DNA from: Paroedura picta
Taxonomy: Eukaryota; Chordata; Lepidosauria; Squamata; Gekkonidae
Assembly: GCF_049243985.1 (NCBI RefSeq)
Contig: NC_135371.1
Span: forward strand, 1,017,501 to 1,081,500
Direction of reading: 5' to 3'
DNA: 64,000 bases
Shown: piece by piece, positions 33,960-50,379 of the stretch
How positions within the stretch are numbered: the stretch's first letter is position 1
Layout: each line of letters starts with the position of its first letter
Notes under the pieces: model-generated
What the model was told of the DNA's origin: nothing
Seen by the model: only the letters and a program-made list of their open reading frames with translations
The model's database searches: none
Translations under genes and position numbers: made by a program

Positions 33960-34440
33960 CAGAAATACAGGGTTGTCAGCGGCCCCCCTGAGGCTGGCGG
34001 GGAAAGGGAGGGGGGCCCTCTCTGGGAGCTCCTGCATATGCTGACGACGTCACCCCGTCCGCCACAGGGACCCAACCCCAGAGGAGTGTCTGGCATGCTG
34101 ATGTCCTGCAGAAGAGAAGTCTGCGTCTCAGAGACATTGGGGGGGTGGGGGGGTGAAGCTCTGGCTTCTGGTAAAACTCTATGGCAAGGAAGCTAATTCA
34201 CCATGGAGTTTTGCTCCAAAACCAGAGCGTCCCCCACCCCGACAACCCCATGTGCCAATGTCGCTTCTGGTGAAGTCGGCACACTGGGTGCTCTTCCTGG
34301 TCCTGGAGAGTGGGGGAGTGTGCAGAAGGTGGGTGAGGATCACCGTGAAAGCAGCTATTTTGGGGGGGTTCCCCCCCCATTTCTGAAAGCCTGAAGTGGG
34401 GCTTCCACTGCCCCAGCAAGGGCCTGGCCACCCTATATTA
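33960..34440. repeat. Dispersed repeat copies
   Basis: GC-rich repeat phrases; CAGCAAGGGCCTGGCCACCC at 34411 is a form I associate with common squamate repeats. No coding sequence. Confidence 0.3.
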
Positions 34441-34489
34441 ATACCACACCTCTAGTGGTAAATGTATGAACCCACAAAGTTGTCTTGTA

Positions 34490-34690
34490 CCAAATCAGGC
34501 TAATGATCTAGCGGTCAGTACTGCCTACCCAGAGGGACTGGGGGTCTCCGGAGTCTCCCGTGGAAGTCTTTTCTATCACCAACCACCGGATCCTGTCCAC
34601 TGGAATTGAACCGGGGAATTGAACCGGGGACCCTCTGCATGCCAAACAGATGCACTACCACTGAGCCATAGCCCTTCCCATGCTCTAGAA
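34490..34690 (-). mobile_element. tRNA-headed SINE copy
   Basis: On minus it begins GGGCTATGGCTCAGTGGTAG, an A box, and reaches GGTTCAATTCC, a B box, with a short duplication there. Sequence beyond the tRNA-like part is non-tRNA body. It is not a functional tRNA gene, since the 3' half does not fold as one. Confidence 0.65.
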
Positions 34691-34857
34691 TGTCTCCTGT
34701 TCAAGTGAGATGCTGATTTGTTACCCGTAATATGCTAAATTTTCCCCTTTTGCTAAGAGAGTAGATGGCTATTGCCAAAATTGAAAAAATCCTGCTCTTT
34801 ATTCTTTCACTTTTGTGAATGCTTGAAAGACCCGTGTTCATTCTAATTACTGGCATT

Positions 34858-35300
34858 GTTGTTGTTGTTAGGTGCGAAGTCGTGTCTGACCCATCGCGAC
34901 CCCATGGACAATGATCCTCCAGGCCTTCCTGTCCTCTACCATTCCCCAGAGACCATTTAGGTTTGCACCGACTGCTTCAGTGACTCCATCCAGCCCCCTC
35001 ATTCTCTGTGGTCCCCTTCTTCTTTTGCCCTCGATCGCTCCCAGCATTAGGCTCTTCTCCAGGGAGTCCTTCCTTCTCATGAGGTGGCCAAAGTATTTGA
35101 GTTTCATCTTCAGGATCTGGCCTTCTAAGGAGCAGTCAGGGCTGATCTCCTCTAGGACTGACCGGTTTGTTCGCCTTGCAGTCCAAGGGACTCGCAAGAG
35201 TCTTCTGCAGCACCAGAGTTCAAAAGCCTCAATTCTTTGACGCTCGGCCTTCCTTATGGTCCAACTTTTGCAGCCATACATTGCGACTGGGAAGACCATC
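34858..35300 (-). mobile_element. RTE/Bov-B LINE 3' end
   Basis: Minus-strand ORF 34868-35299 encodes the C-terminus of the Bov-B reverse transcriptase protein, with VAMYGCKSWTIRKAE, FELWCCRRLLRVPWT and FGHLMRRKDSLEKSLMLG. It runs 143 codons without a break, so the copy is fairly young. The element is 5'-truncated and ends at a (TTG)n tail near 34858. Bov-B is the partner LINE of Sauria SINEs and is well known for horizontal spread between squamates and mammals. Confidence 0.92.
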
Positions 35301-35429
35301 GCCTAGACTAAACGCACTTCTGTTGGCAGAATTACTGGCATTACCCTTAATCAAACTTGCTAAGTACTATTGACCTTTTATATTTAAGCCCATTGTTTTT
35401 CCCAAAAAGAGCTCAAAGGAAAAAATTCA

Positions 35430-35595
35430 GTGTTGTTCTCCCCTTTATCAATCCTCACAACAGCCCTGCAAGGTAGGTTAGGCGGAGAGATCACCCAGCA
35501 AGTTTACATAACACAAGTTGGGATTTGAACCCAGGTCTATCAGTTCCTAGCCCAATAATGCAACCTCTATATCAAACTGGCTTTTCCTAATATTA
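35430..35595 (-). mobile_element. SINE-like fragment
   Basis: On minus it has a GGGTTCAAATCCC-type B box and ends near CCTCACAACAGCCCTGCAAG on plus. The right part is tRNA-like but diverged. Confidence 0.45.
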
Positions 35596-35734
35596 CCCCA
35601 ATGGATATTTTACTTATTTACTTACCTGCTTACTTCATGCCTTTCTCACCGAGACACAAAGTGAATTGCAAAATTATTTAAAAATCTTTGTCAGACAGCA
35701 TAATACATTCAATAATCCATGCAGTAGGATTATG

Positions 35735-35802
35735 GAACTTGAGCAGGGGGTGGGACTAGGTGGCCTGTATGGCCCCTTCCCACTCTAGGATTCTGTGAAA
35801 AC
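35735..35802 (+). mobile_element. CR1 3'-end fragment
   Basis: GGGACTAGGTGGCCTGTATG, CCCCTTCCCACTCTAGG and ATTCTGTGA match the last 60-70 bases of CR1. Confidence 0.6.
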
Positions 35803-36189
35803 AAGGCACATAATAACGCCACCAACTAAGACATACCAGGCCATTCCGTAATGCAAAAATTAGAAGATAATGCAGTATAGCAAGCCATTCCATAGTACAA
35901 AACCAGAAGGGGATGCAGTCAAAGCAAGGGGGAACACAGAAGCAGGCCCCCCTGCATGCCAAGCAGAAGCACGACCACGGAGTCACAGCCCCTTTGTGGG
36001 ATGACAGCCTCTTCAAGATTACAGAGCCAATACATGCGTATTACAGAAACAGCAGATATTGGAGGAAAGATAGAGAGGGTTTTATTTTTCTCCCATTATA
36101 AAAGTATTTTTTGAGCAATTTGGCCTGTTTTGGGATACATTTAAAGTATTGGCAGAATGTGCAAAAATAGAAAAGCTCAAGAAAAGTAG

Positions 36190-36440
36190 AATATGTTTTA
36201 TACCCCACATTTCACTACCTGTGAGGTAGGTAGGCTGAGAGAGCTCTGACAGAACTGCTCTGTGAGAGCAGTCTATCTGTGCTGTGAGCCCAAGGAAATC
36301 CAACCCAGTTTGCCAAATAAGAAACCACTGTTCTTCCCCACGACACCACACTGGCTTACTCAAAACAGTTTCTGTTGTCCCCCTCTCCTCCATTTTATCC
36401 TCACAACAACCCTGTGAGGTAGGTTAGACAGAGAGAGGTC
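36190..36440 (-). mobile_element. SINE-like fragments
   Basis: Two adjacent minus-strand fragments: 36190-36362, with GAGAGAGCTCTGACAGAACT, and 36375-36440, with CTCACAACAACCCTGTGAGG. Confidence 0.45.
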
Positions 36441-36662
36441 ACTGGCTTCATGTCTCTCTGTCAAGAATCTCAATAAGGCATCCATTACTAGAAACACTGC
36501 TTGCCTTGTACTAGTCCAAACCACTAGGCAGCAGTTAAAAAAAAAACCACCACAGCCTAGGCTCCAACTGATATTTGCCACTAGAAGTGTGCAAAAACAA
36601 AACAAAAAAACAGTATTTTGGGGGTTCAGGCATAATGAACATGAAAGTTATTGGGATTTCCC

Positions 36663-37455
36663 GGGGCATTTCCGCACTCATTACATGCAGTTTCATGCCA
36701 GTCGATCGCAAACTGAATGTTCTGGCCCCTGCACATGACGCTGCCCACATCCAGCTGACAGCTCTCTACAGCCTCCGTTTTAAAGCACTTCTTTGGGAAT
36801 CGCATAAAGTGGATTCACCGCCCCCAAAAGCACTAGCGACCGGAAAGCAACCAGCAGAGGGAAGGTGTGGAGGCTGAAATGCGCTAAAGTCACCTGCTTC
36901 GGCCCGCCCTCACGCCCACCTCCCTCTCCCTTGTTCCCAGGGAAGGGAATGTCTTTTTAAAAATGGCGACATGCCTGGAGCAATGAATAGGCAGACAAGC
37001 ATGCAGGTGATGCCAGGAATAAAAGAATATTTCTTTCAACAAAGCGTGCCTCTTGAAATCAGGAACTATATTAATGTTCTAATTTATAAAAGGACTCATG
37101 ATCTCATAAGAGGTGGCCTCCAAAAAGCACTATGCATCTCTGATTCTATGCATAGACACCGCAACAGAGAAGTATGAATTAAAAAATAATTAGCAGGCAT
37201 CACGGGACCTTTAAACTGTTGGAGAAAGGGGATTGGTTGCCTGGACTGATTGACAGGCAGAAGCAAGACACATATGGGTGTGTTGCTCTCTTCTGCCTCT
37301 TCCAGCAGCTGAGGAGGAGGGTGAGACGCACAAAAAGGCAGCATACAAAGGCGAGACAGCAAAAAGGTGAGAAAGGCCTTTGAGGCATGATATTATTTAG
37401 CGCTTCGCCATTCCGCGGGCATGATGCTATTTTTACTAATGTGCGGAAATTCCCC
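36663..37455. mobile_element. Harbinger-like non-autonomous element
   Basis: The left end is GGGGCATTTCCGCAC and the right end, in reverse complement, GGGGAATTTCCGCAC, both followed by ATTA within a few bases. The termini resemble those of the 20700-23240 element. No exact target duplication was found (flanks are CCG and CTG if three Gs are used). There are no coding exons inside. About 790 bp. Confidence 0.55.
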
Positions 37456-37820
37456 TGATATTCCTGGTATTGAGATTTGATATTTGGGAATTCTGAATTT
37501 TTTCAGCTCTATTATAGCCTATAGGAACTATTACAGTCAATAGTGCCCATAGGGTTTAATGGAGAATCAAGCCGGGTACATAAATATTCAGAATAAATAA
37601 ATAAATACAGTCGCTGCCATCAATTAATAACATATAAGATCCGGGGCTGGTAGTTCTGAGTATTGGCCTACAGCCTTCTAAATCCAGGTCGACCTCCATC
37701 CAATCAGCCCAGGCTCAACGCGACAGATGGAAGTGCAGAACTCACCCATGGGAGGTATCGAGCTGAAGTTTTTGCGTGGCCACTGATGCTCTTCCCAAAC
37801 TCTAAGCATTCACACACCTT

Positions 37821-43675
<5,855 letters not shown>

Positions 43676-44194
43676 CTTGAAGGGGAAGCTCAGATAAAAC
43701 AAGGTGGTTTCTCTCTCTGTTTCTTTCTTACATCCAGGAATGGACAAATGTACGGAATAACAACATTCTGAGAAGCAAACAACAACGCTCTCTTCACAAG
43801 CAAGCAAAAGATGAGTCCGGCCAGAGACTTCCTTCTGTAGAAAAGAATCAGACAAAACAGGGATTTCTTTCAGAGTGAGTGCTTAGTCTCACCGAGAATG
43901 GGGGTACTTTAGGCCCACCCACCACCCTCACATGTTTGGAGCTCAAAACCCATTCTGATTGGTCCAACTCTATGAGACAACTTCATAGAGGGGTCACATG
44001 GGTCCCAAGAGAAAGAAATTTTGCTTACAAAAATAGAAGCATGTTTTAAATGATATATTCATTTAAGTGCCTTTAATTTATTGTGAACAGATTAATTTCT
44101 AAGAGGTTAACTTGCTACAGCTCCAATCCTAGGTAAGAATGAGAAGAGAGGTCCTCTACAGATGGAAAGAAGTCAATCAATGTCCAAAGAGGCT

Positions 44195-44345
44195 CCAAGT
44201 CTAATCCACACGAGGGCGGGGCCAACTGCCAAGCGTACCCGAGTGAGAGAGAACAAAATCTGAGTCCACTAGCACCTTTACGACCAACAACGCGTCATTC
44301 AAGATATATGAGCTTTCATGTGCAAGCACACTTAACCCTTTCCCT
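44195..44345. repeat. Unclassified reptile dispersed repeat
   Basis: It shares GAGTCCACTAGCACCTTTAC and the following text with 8560-8640 and 56335-56390. Confidence 0.45.
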
Positions 44346-44399
44346 TCCAGATCCTCTTGCATGCACACCCTCATCTTAATGTTGTGCACAAGAGTTCTC

Positions 44400-44612
44400 A
44401 GGTTTCAGCTCATCTCGTAGTGTTCAAATCTGCCTGTTGATAGATGTTGGCCACCATCTCTTCCGTTGAACAGCACTCTCTCAATGATGCCTTTCTTGGG
44501 TAGGTCATGCACTAAGTGAAATTTCACACCGATGTGCTTAGTGCATACAACTGTTTTTCCTGATTGAGGAATCTTAATGCAGTTCTGGTTGTCTTCTTTA
44601 AGTTGCATTGGC
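44400..44612 (-). mobile_element. Ty1/copia LTR-retrotransposon fossil
   Basis: On minus it reads QLKEDNQNCIKIPQSGKT, then CTKHIGVKFHLVHDL and KKGIIE. This is the end of the copia pol polyprotein after RNase H (family pattern: EDNQ-CIK..., TKHIDV-YHF-R-L). Only this C-terminal fragment is present, with no LTRs seen. It is broken; its age is unclear. Confidence 0.75.
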
Positions 44613-44639
44613 TTTTTTTAGTTGGGTGCAATTGGATAG

Positions 44640-45065
44640 CCCTCTCCATCCCCACTCGCTCCCCGCAAGTTTCCACCCAAGCACGCCAGAGCACCCCCCC
44701 CCATTCAGCCAGGCCGCCCTGAGTCCCTGGAGGGGTCCCTTGACACGGGGGCCCCATCTCCCCCCCCCAGCCATGTCAATGCAGAACGGAGCCCGAGTCC
44801 GGGGAGCCCGCGAGACCCCCGGGGCGTAATTCTGGGGAGCAGCTTCCATGCCCCCCCCCCGCCCCGGCATGGAGAAAGGCCTTGGGGTCTCCCCCCTCGG
44901 CCCCAGACCCCCCCCGCAGCCCCTCCCCAGAGCCAACCGCGCCGGGCCTCACCGAGGACTGGGGGGCGGGCGGGGGGGGCAGTGGGGGTGCCGCAGCTCT
45001 CGCTCCAGGCCCGAGAGGCCCCGCCGCCCTTCTAGGACTCTGACAGGTCGACTCGCTCGCCACTT
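44640..45065. promoter_or_regulatory. CpG island, probable promoter of locus 6
   Basis: A CpG-rich block about 1 kb upstream of the minus-strand SCAN exon. It contains an ETS-type site CACTTCCGG at 45061. Open frames on both strands are compositional. Confidence 0.6.
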
Positions 45066-45169
45066 CCGGCCTCAGGTTGACGTTTCCCAGGAAGTCGCGG
45101 CCGAGCAAGACCGGACAGCGCCCCCTGCAGGCTCCGGGAGGGGGGAAGGAGGAAACCCCGCAGCCCTTC

Positions 45170-45660
45170 CTCGGTCCCTGCAGTCCGGAGAAGAGGGGTC
45201 ATTCCGGGGGATCTCCCTGGAGGGTGGCATCCCTGGACCCCCCTGGGGCAGAAGGCCACCGAGTCCCCCCCTCCCAAGCAGCCCTTTCCTCCCGGGGGGA
45301 CGGGACACTGAGCTCTGCCGTCTGGAGAGGAGCTGCCCTTCCAGGGATCTCCAGGTCCTCCCTGGAGGCTGGCATCCCTGAACCTCCCAGGGGCACAAGG
45401 CCACCGAGACCCCCCCTCCAGCTGCCCTTTTCTCCAAGGGGGGGGAGGAACTGATCTCTGCAGTCTGGGGAGGAGGGGTCATTCCGGGGGATCCCCAGGT
45501 CCCTCCTGGCGGCTGGCATCCCTGGACCTGCCTAGGACACAAGCCACCCCCTCCCAAGCTGCCCTTTTCTGCTCCCTGTAGTCGGGAGAGGAGCTGTCCT
45601 TCCAGGGGATCTCCGTGTCCCCCCTGGAGGCTGGCATCCCTAGCTGCAGACAGGAGGCAG
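45170..45660 (+). repeat. About 145-bp tandem repeat, 3.5 copies
   Basis: TGGCATCCCT occurs at 45225, 45370, 45514 and 45632 (spacings 145, 144 and 118). Units share CATTCCGGGGGATC and CTCCCAAGC-GCCCTTTTCT. The unit derives from the dispersed repeat also seen at 5030 and 26119. Confidence 0.85.
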
Positions 45661-45774
45661 CATCTGGCCCCGGTTAGTCTGGGCACGTGCAGAACTGGCA
45701 GGATTCTGCAGAGTGGTGGGATTCATCACAGTGCAGAGGGGAAAACACAACAGGCACCTTGTTTCTTGGATGCT

Positions 45775-45870
45775 TTAGGATGCTTAGGGCTGATCCTGCG
45801 TTGAGCAGGGGGTTGGACTAGATGGCCTGTATGGCCCCTTCCAACTCTGTGATTCTATGATTCTATTCCC
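45775..45870 (+). mobile_element. CR1 3'-end fragment
   Basis: GGTTGGACTAGATGGCCTGT and CCTTCCAACTCTGTG, then ATTCTATGATTCTATTCCC. Confidence 0.8.
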
Positions 45871-45944
45871 ATCCTCCATCTCCCCCCCCCCCAGTAGGGA
45901 AACCACTGGAGCTGTGCTTCCTAGAGAAGACGGAGTGAAGGGAG

Positions 45945-46500
45945 CTGGGAAAGAGCTTCAGACAGAAGGGCCGACTTACTGGATATCATCAAGCACATGC
46001 TGATGAAAAAGACTTTTCGATTGAGGACAAGTCTTATTCCCAATCGTGGAAACACAAGCGAGAAACCATATAAATGCACAGAGCGCAGGGAAGTGGTCTG
46101 GTTTAGTGGACCAGGAGAACATATGGCGCGGAAAGGTAGTTTCAGACCAGCTAGATTTGATTTGGGAGGTATAAACCTTGGCCAGGAGATTGACCTGGAA
46201 TGGTAACCTAAAGTCCTATCCAATAACCCATTGAAGGAAGTCACCAGATAAACGTTTCTTCCGATCTGTGAATCCATTTAGGAGAGAAACCGTAAAAGGC
46301 TGATTGTGTGGAGAGAGATTCTCAGCACAGCGATGCAATGTCCTGCCTTTGAAGCCATTCAGGCAAGAAACCGTATCAGTGGGGAGAGATCCCGTCCTAA
46401 GACCAGTCAAAATACACACGCAGGGGCCAAACCATTTGAAGGGCCGGAATGTGGAAAGAGCTTCAGTCAGAAGAGTCCACCTGGCAATTATGTGTTTGTT
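45945..46500 (+). pseudogene. Relic of a C2H2 zinc-finger exon
   Basis: Broken frames retain GKSF-RQKGRLTG-YHQ-HADEK near 45950, EKPYKCTE near 46061 and [10 protein letters not shown] near 46447. Many stops and shifts lie between. The sequence after it (46790-47110) matches the 3' flank of locus 5 (58680-59190), so it is probably an old duplicate of that gene. Confidence 0.75.
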
Positions 46501-46789
46501 TATGGTGTGGCGGGTGCCTAACATGGCCAGGGGATCCGAGGATTGTCTGGCAGCCGGGCAAGGGGCATTCGGAGGCGGCTCGCTGTTGCCTGCAGCTGCA
46601 TCGTGACCCCTCTAATGTTCCTTGGAAGTCTCCCATCCAAATCCTAGCCAGGGTCGCCTCTGCTTCGCTTCCGAGATCTGACGGGGTTGGGCTTACCCAG
46701 GCTAGCAAAGAAGCTGTGTAAATGCTTAGAATGCACAAGGTGAATTTCCTCCAGGAAATTTCCTCCACGTCCTGCGGGATGCTCCAATA

Positions 46790-47115
46790 GTGGGAGCCTT
46801 CCTAACTTCACCAAGCAGGCCGTTCCTTCCAGTGACAGCCAAAAGAGGGCATCCTTTTCCATGTGTCACTCTTGATCTCACCATTATCATTACTAAGAAG
46901 GGCAAAGTGGCTGCAGCAGATCAAAGCGAGAGTGGGAGTCCTGAAGATCTGTAAGACCTGAAAGCCTCCATGTATCGACTCTCATCCAAGTAGTCCTGCA
47001 ACGCTGTTGTCTATTCTGAGGAGAACTGACTATTGTGCTTCAATAAACTCTGTACTTGGTTTTAGTTAAATTTTATGAATCCAAGTTCCTTACTGGTTCA
47101 ACATGGCTCCCTGGA
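46790..47115 (+). other. 3' flank shared with locus 5
   Basis: CAATAAACTCTGTACTTGGTT at 47040 matches 59119, and GGTTCAACATGGC at 47095 matches 59173. AGATCTGTAAGA at 46944 matches 58814. Confidence 0.75.
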
Positions 47116-47159
47116 GCACAAATAGACCCAGAGTTTTAACTAGGATTTTCTCCTTCCTA

Positions 47160-47330
47160 TGGTAGCCAGCTTGGTGTCGTGGTTAGGAGCACAGACTTCT
47201 GAACTGGTGACCCAGGTTTGATTCCCTGCTCTTCCCCCACATGCAGCCAGCTGACTAACCTTGGCCTCGCCACAGCACTGATCAAGCTGTTCTGACCGAG
47301 CAGGATGTTTTCATAAATGTTAATGTGATA
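47160..47330 (+). mobile_element. tRNA-derived SINE head
   Basis: GTGTCGTGGTTAGGAGC (A box) and CAGGTTTGATTCC (B box), ending at GTTCTGACCGAGCAGG. The tail part is missing. Confidence 0.7.
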
Positions 47331-47389
47331 AGTGTGCTCTCATCTTATGGCATTAGCATTTATGAAAATACTGGTAACAACTAACTTCA

Positions 47390-48140
47390 AAAGACATCAG
47401 GCTTAAGGTTCTGGTCATCACCTTCAAGGCCATATGTGGTCCAGGTCCTGAGGGAACCCCTCTCTACTAGGATTGTGTGCTTCAGCCGCCGAAGCAGCCA
47501 TTGGAGCTCAAAGCAGCCAGCGCTGTGGGGGGAGGGGCACCTGCGTGCGAGTACCGGGTCACCCACTGCTACCGGCGCCAGCCCTCCCACCTGCCCCGCT
47601 GGCTGCTTCAGACTCGAATGGTGGCCAAAGTGCACAACCCTACTCTCTACAAATGTCCCCCGAAGAGCACTGTGCTCTGCAAACATCAATAAACTGGTGA
47701 TTCCTGGCCCCTACCTGGTGGACTGAGATCCCAGAAGGGGTCAGGGCCCTGCGAAAGCAGTTCTGTAAGGTCAAGGTATCCCCTGTGCAAGCACCGGGTC
47801 ATGTCTGACCCTTGGGGTGACACCCTCCAGCGTTTTCATGGCAGACTCAATACGGGGTGGTTTGCCAGTGCCTTCCCCAGTCATGACCGTTTACCCCCCA
47901 GCAGCAAGCTGGGTACTCATTTTACCGACCTTGGAAGGATGGAAGGCTGAGTCGACCTTGAGCCGGCTGCTGGGATCGAACTCCCAACCTCATGAGCAAA
48001 GCTTCAGACAGCATTTCTGCCGCCTTACCACCCTGCGCCACAAGAGGCTCTTTTAAAAAACAGTTCTGTAGGGCCTGCAAAAAGGAGTTCTTCCATCAAG
48101 TTTTCAGTCAAAGCCAATAAAGCAACTCCACCAGAGCCCA
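47390..48140 (+). repeat. LINE-like dispersed repeat split by a SINE
   Basis: GGTTCTGGTCATCACCTTCA through AGCAGTTCTGTA, continuing after the SINE with GGGCCTGCAAAAAGGAGTTC. The same family is at 3195-3260. Class unknown. Confidence 0.5.
47768..48060 (-). mobile_element. Sauria SINE with Bov-B-like tail
   Basis: On minus it opens with GAGCCTCTTGTGGCGCAGGG (tRNA-like A box), then GGGAGTTCGATCCC (B box), and ends GTCAGACATGACCCGGTGC, like the Bov-B 3' end. It is flanked by an exact 10-bp duplication, CAGTTCTGTA, at 47758-47767 and 48061-48070. Sauria SINEs are diagnostic of squamates. Confidence 0.9.
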
Positions 48141-48850
48141 AAGGCCCCTCTCACCCCCAACTGTGTTTCACAGCTGAAAGTGTCAAATAACAGCAGAGTA
48201 AACAACATACAATACTTGAGTTGCAAAGTTATAACGTTATAATATTAAATGTTAAATATTCTATTGTTATAAGTTCTACTGTTGGAAATATTATGTTCTC
48301 CACGGGAGTTTCTGGTATCCTTCCTGCTCTAGTGGAAGGGATCACAATGCAGACATCAGAACAACCTAAAATCTCAATATATAATTTTCACACAAAGGAG
48401 GGCTTCTAATCCCGGCAGCTTCAGGCCCACCAAACCCGCAGTGGAAAAATACATAAATATCTATTTCCAAAATCCCCTATTCCAGTAATTAGAAAAATAA
48501 ATGCTTCTCAATAAAATATTAATACACTGTTTCCATAAAAACAAGGACTTCTCACTGCAGCTTCAGGCCCTCCAACCCCTCAGGGAAAATTGGAGGATCC
48601 ATTTCCAGAATCTCCTTCTTCAGTAATACATAGAAAAGGACTCTCATCCCTCAAATATTCATCCATATTGTCTTTATACAAAGGTGGGCTTCTGCTGAGG
48701 GGTGAGTTGGCTGCTCCTCCTTGCAGCTTCAGGCCCTCCAATCCCTCAGGGAAAATTGGAGGATCCATTTCCAGAATCTCCCAGTAATCAGCACAAGAAA
48801 GTCTCATCCCTCAAGTATTATAGCCCTTACAGCCGAGGGGGGAGAGGGCT
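48140..48850. repeat. AT-rich region with short duplicated text
   Basis: No gene. The text GCTTCAGGCCCTCCAA...CAGGGAAAATTGGAGGATCC occurs at 48558 and 48725, about 167 bp apart, with a weaker third copy near 48420. Confidence 0.6.
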
Positions 48851-48854
48851 TCTT

Positions 48855-50335
48855 GAGAGCTAGTTTGGTGTCGTGGAGTGCAGACTTCTCATCCGGCAAG
48901 ATGGGCTTGATTCCTTGTTCCTCCCCCACATGCAACCAGCTGGGTGACCTTGGGCTCGCCACGACACTGAGAAAAGTGTTCTGACTGAGCAGTGATATCA
49001 GGGCTCTCTCAGCCTCACCCACCCCACAGGGTGTCTGTTGTGGGGAGAGGAAAGGGAAGGCAACTGTAAGCCGCTTTGAGCCTCCTTCGGGTAGGAAAAG
49101 CGGCATATAAGTACCAACTCTTCTTCTTCAGTAATATCAGGGCTCTCTCAGCCTCGCCTCCCTCACAGGGTGTCTGTTGTGGGGAGAGGAAAGGGAAGGT
49201 GACTGGAAGCCGCATTGAGCCTCCTTCGGGTAGAGAAAAGCAGCATACAAGAACCAACTCTTCTTCTTCTTCTTCAGTAATCTCAGGGCTCTCTCAGCCT
49301 CACCCACCCCACAGGGTGTCTGTTGTGGGGAGAGGAAAGGGAAGGTGACTGTAAGCCCCTTTGAGCCTCCTTCGGGTAGAGAAAAGCAGCATATAAGAAC
49401 CAGCTCTTCTTCTTCTTCTTCAGTAATCTCAAGGCTCTCTCAGCCTCACCCACCCCACAGGGTGTCTGTTGTGGGGAGAGGAAAGGGAAGGTGACTGTAA
49501 GCCCCTTTGAGCCTCCTTCGGGTAGAGAAAAGCAGCATATAAGAACCAGCTCTTCTTCTTCTTCTTCAGTAATCTCAAGGCTCTCTCAGCCTCACCCACC
49601 CCACAGGGTGTCTGTTGTGGGGAGAGGAATGGGAAGGCGACTGTAAGCCCTTTTGAGCCTCCTTTGGGTAGGGAAAAGCGGCATATAAGAACCAGCTCTT
49701 CTTCTTCTTCTTCAGTAATCTCAAGGCTCTCTCAGCCTCACCCACCCCACAGGGTGTCTGTTGTGGGGAGAGGAAAGGGAAGGCGACTGGAAGATACTTT
49801 GAGCCTCCTTTGGGTAGGGAAAAGCGGCATATAAGAACCAACTCTTCTTCTTCTTCTTCAGTAATCTCAAGGCTCTCTCAGCCTCACCCACCCCACAGGG
49901 TGTCTGTTGTGGGGAGAGGAATGGGAAGGCGACTGTAAGCCCCTTTGAGCCTCCTTTGGGTAGGGAAAAGCGGCATATAAGAACCAGCTCTTCTTCTTCT
50001 TCTTCAGTAATCTCAAGGCTCTCTCAGCCTCACCCACCCCACAGGGTGTCTGTTGTGGGGAGAGGAAAGGGAAGGCGACTGGAAGATACTTTGAGCCTCC
50101 TTTGGGTAGGGAAAAGCGGCATATAAGAACCAGCTCTTCTTCTTCTTCTTCAGTAATCTCAGGGCTCTCTCAGCCTCGCCTCCCTCACAGGGTGTCTGTT
50201 GTGGGGAGAGGAAAGGGAAGGCGAATGGAAGCCCCTTTGAGCCTCCTTCGGGTAGAGAAAAGCAGCATACAAGAACCAGCTCTTCTTCTTCTCCTTCTTC
50301 TTCTTCTCCTCTTCTTCTTCTCCGTCCCGCGCCTT
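48855..50335 (+). repeat. SINE whose tail is a 146-bp tandem array
   Basis: A tRNA-derived head (48855-49000) is followed by nine tail units. GGGTGTCTGTTGTGG recurs at 49029, 49168, 49314, 49460, 49606, 49752, 49898, 50044 and 50190: spacing 139, then 146 seven times. Units end in CAACTCTTCTTCTTCTT. Variants alternate (GGAAGATACTTTGAG in the units at 49752 and 50044, GAATGGGAAGG at 49606 and 49898), so a 292-bp dimer was also amplified. Confidence 0.95.
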
Positions 50336-50379
50336 CAGTCCCCTCAGGGGAATTGGCGCCTTTTCTTCCTTATATGGAA

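Noticed and set aside
34610-34690. tRNA gene (minus)
   Set aside because: A and B boxes are present but the sequence continues as a SINE body and the 3' half does not complete a tRNA.
48855-50335. CRISPR-like regular array
   Set aside because: The units are contiguous 146-bp copies without unique spacers, in a vertebrate genome; it is a tandem repeat.
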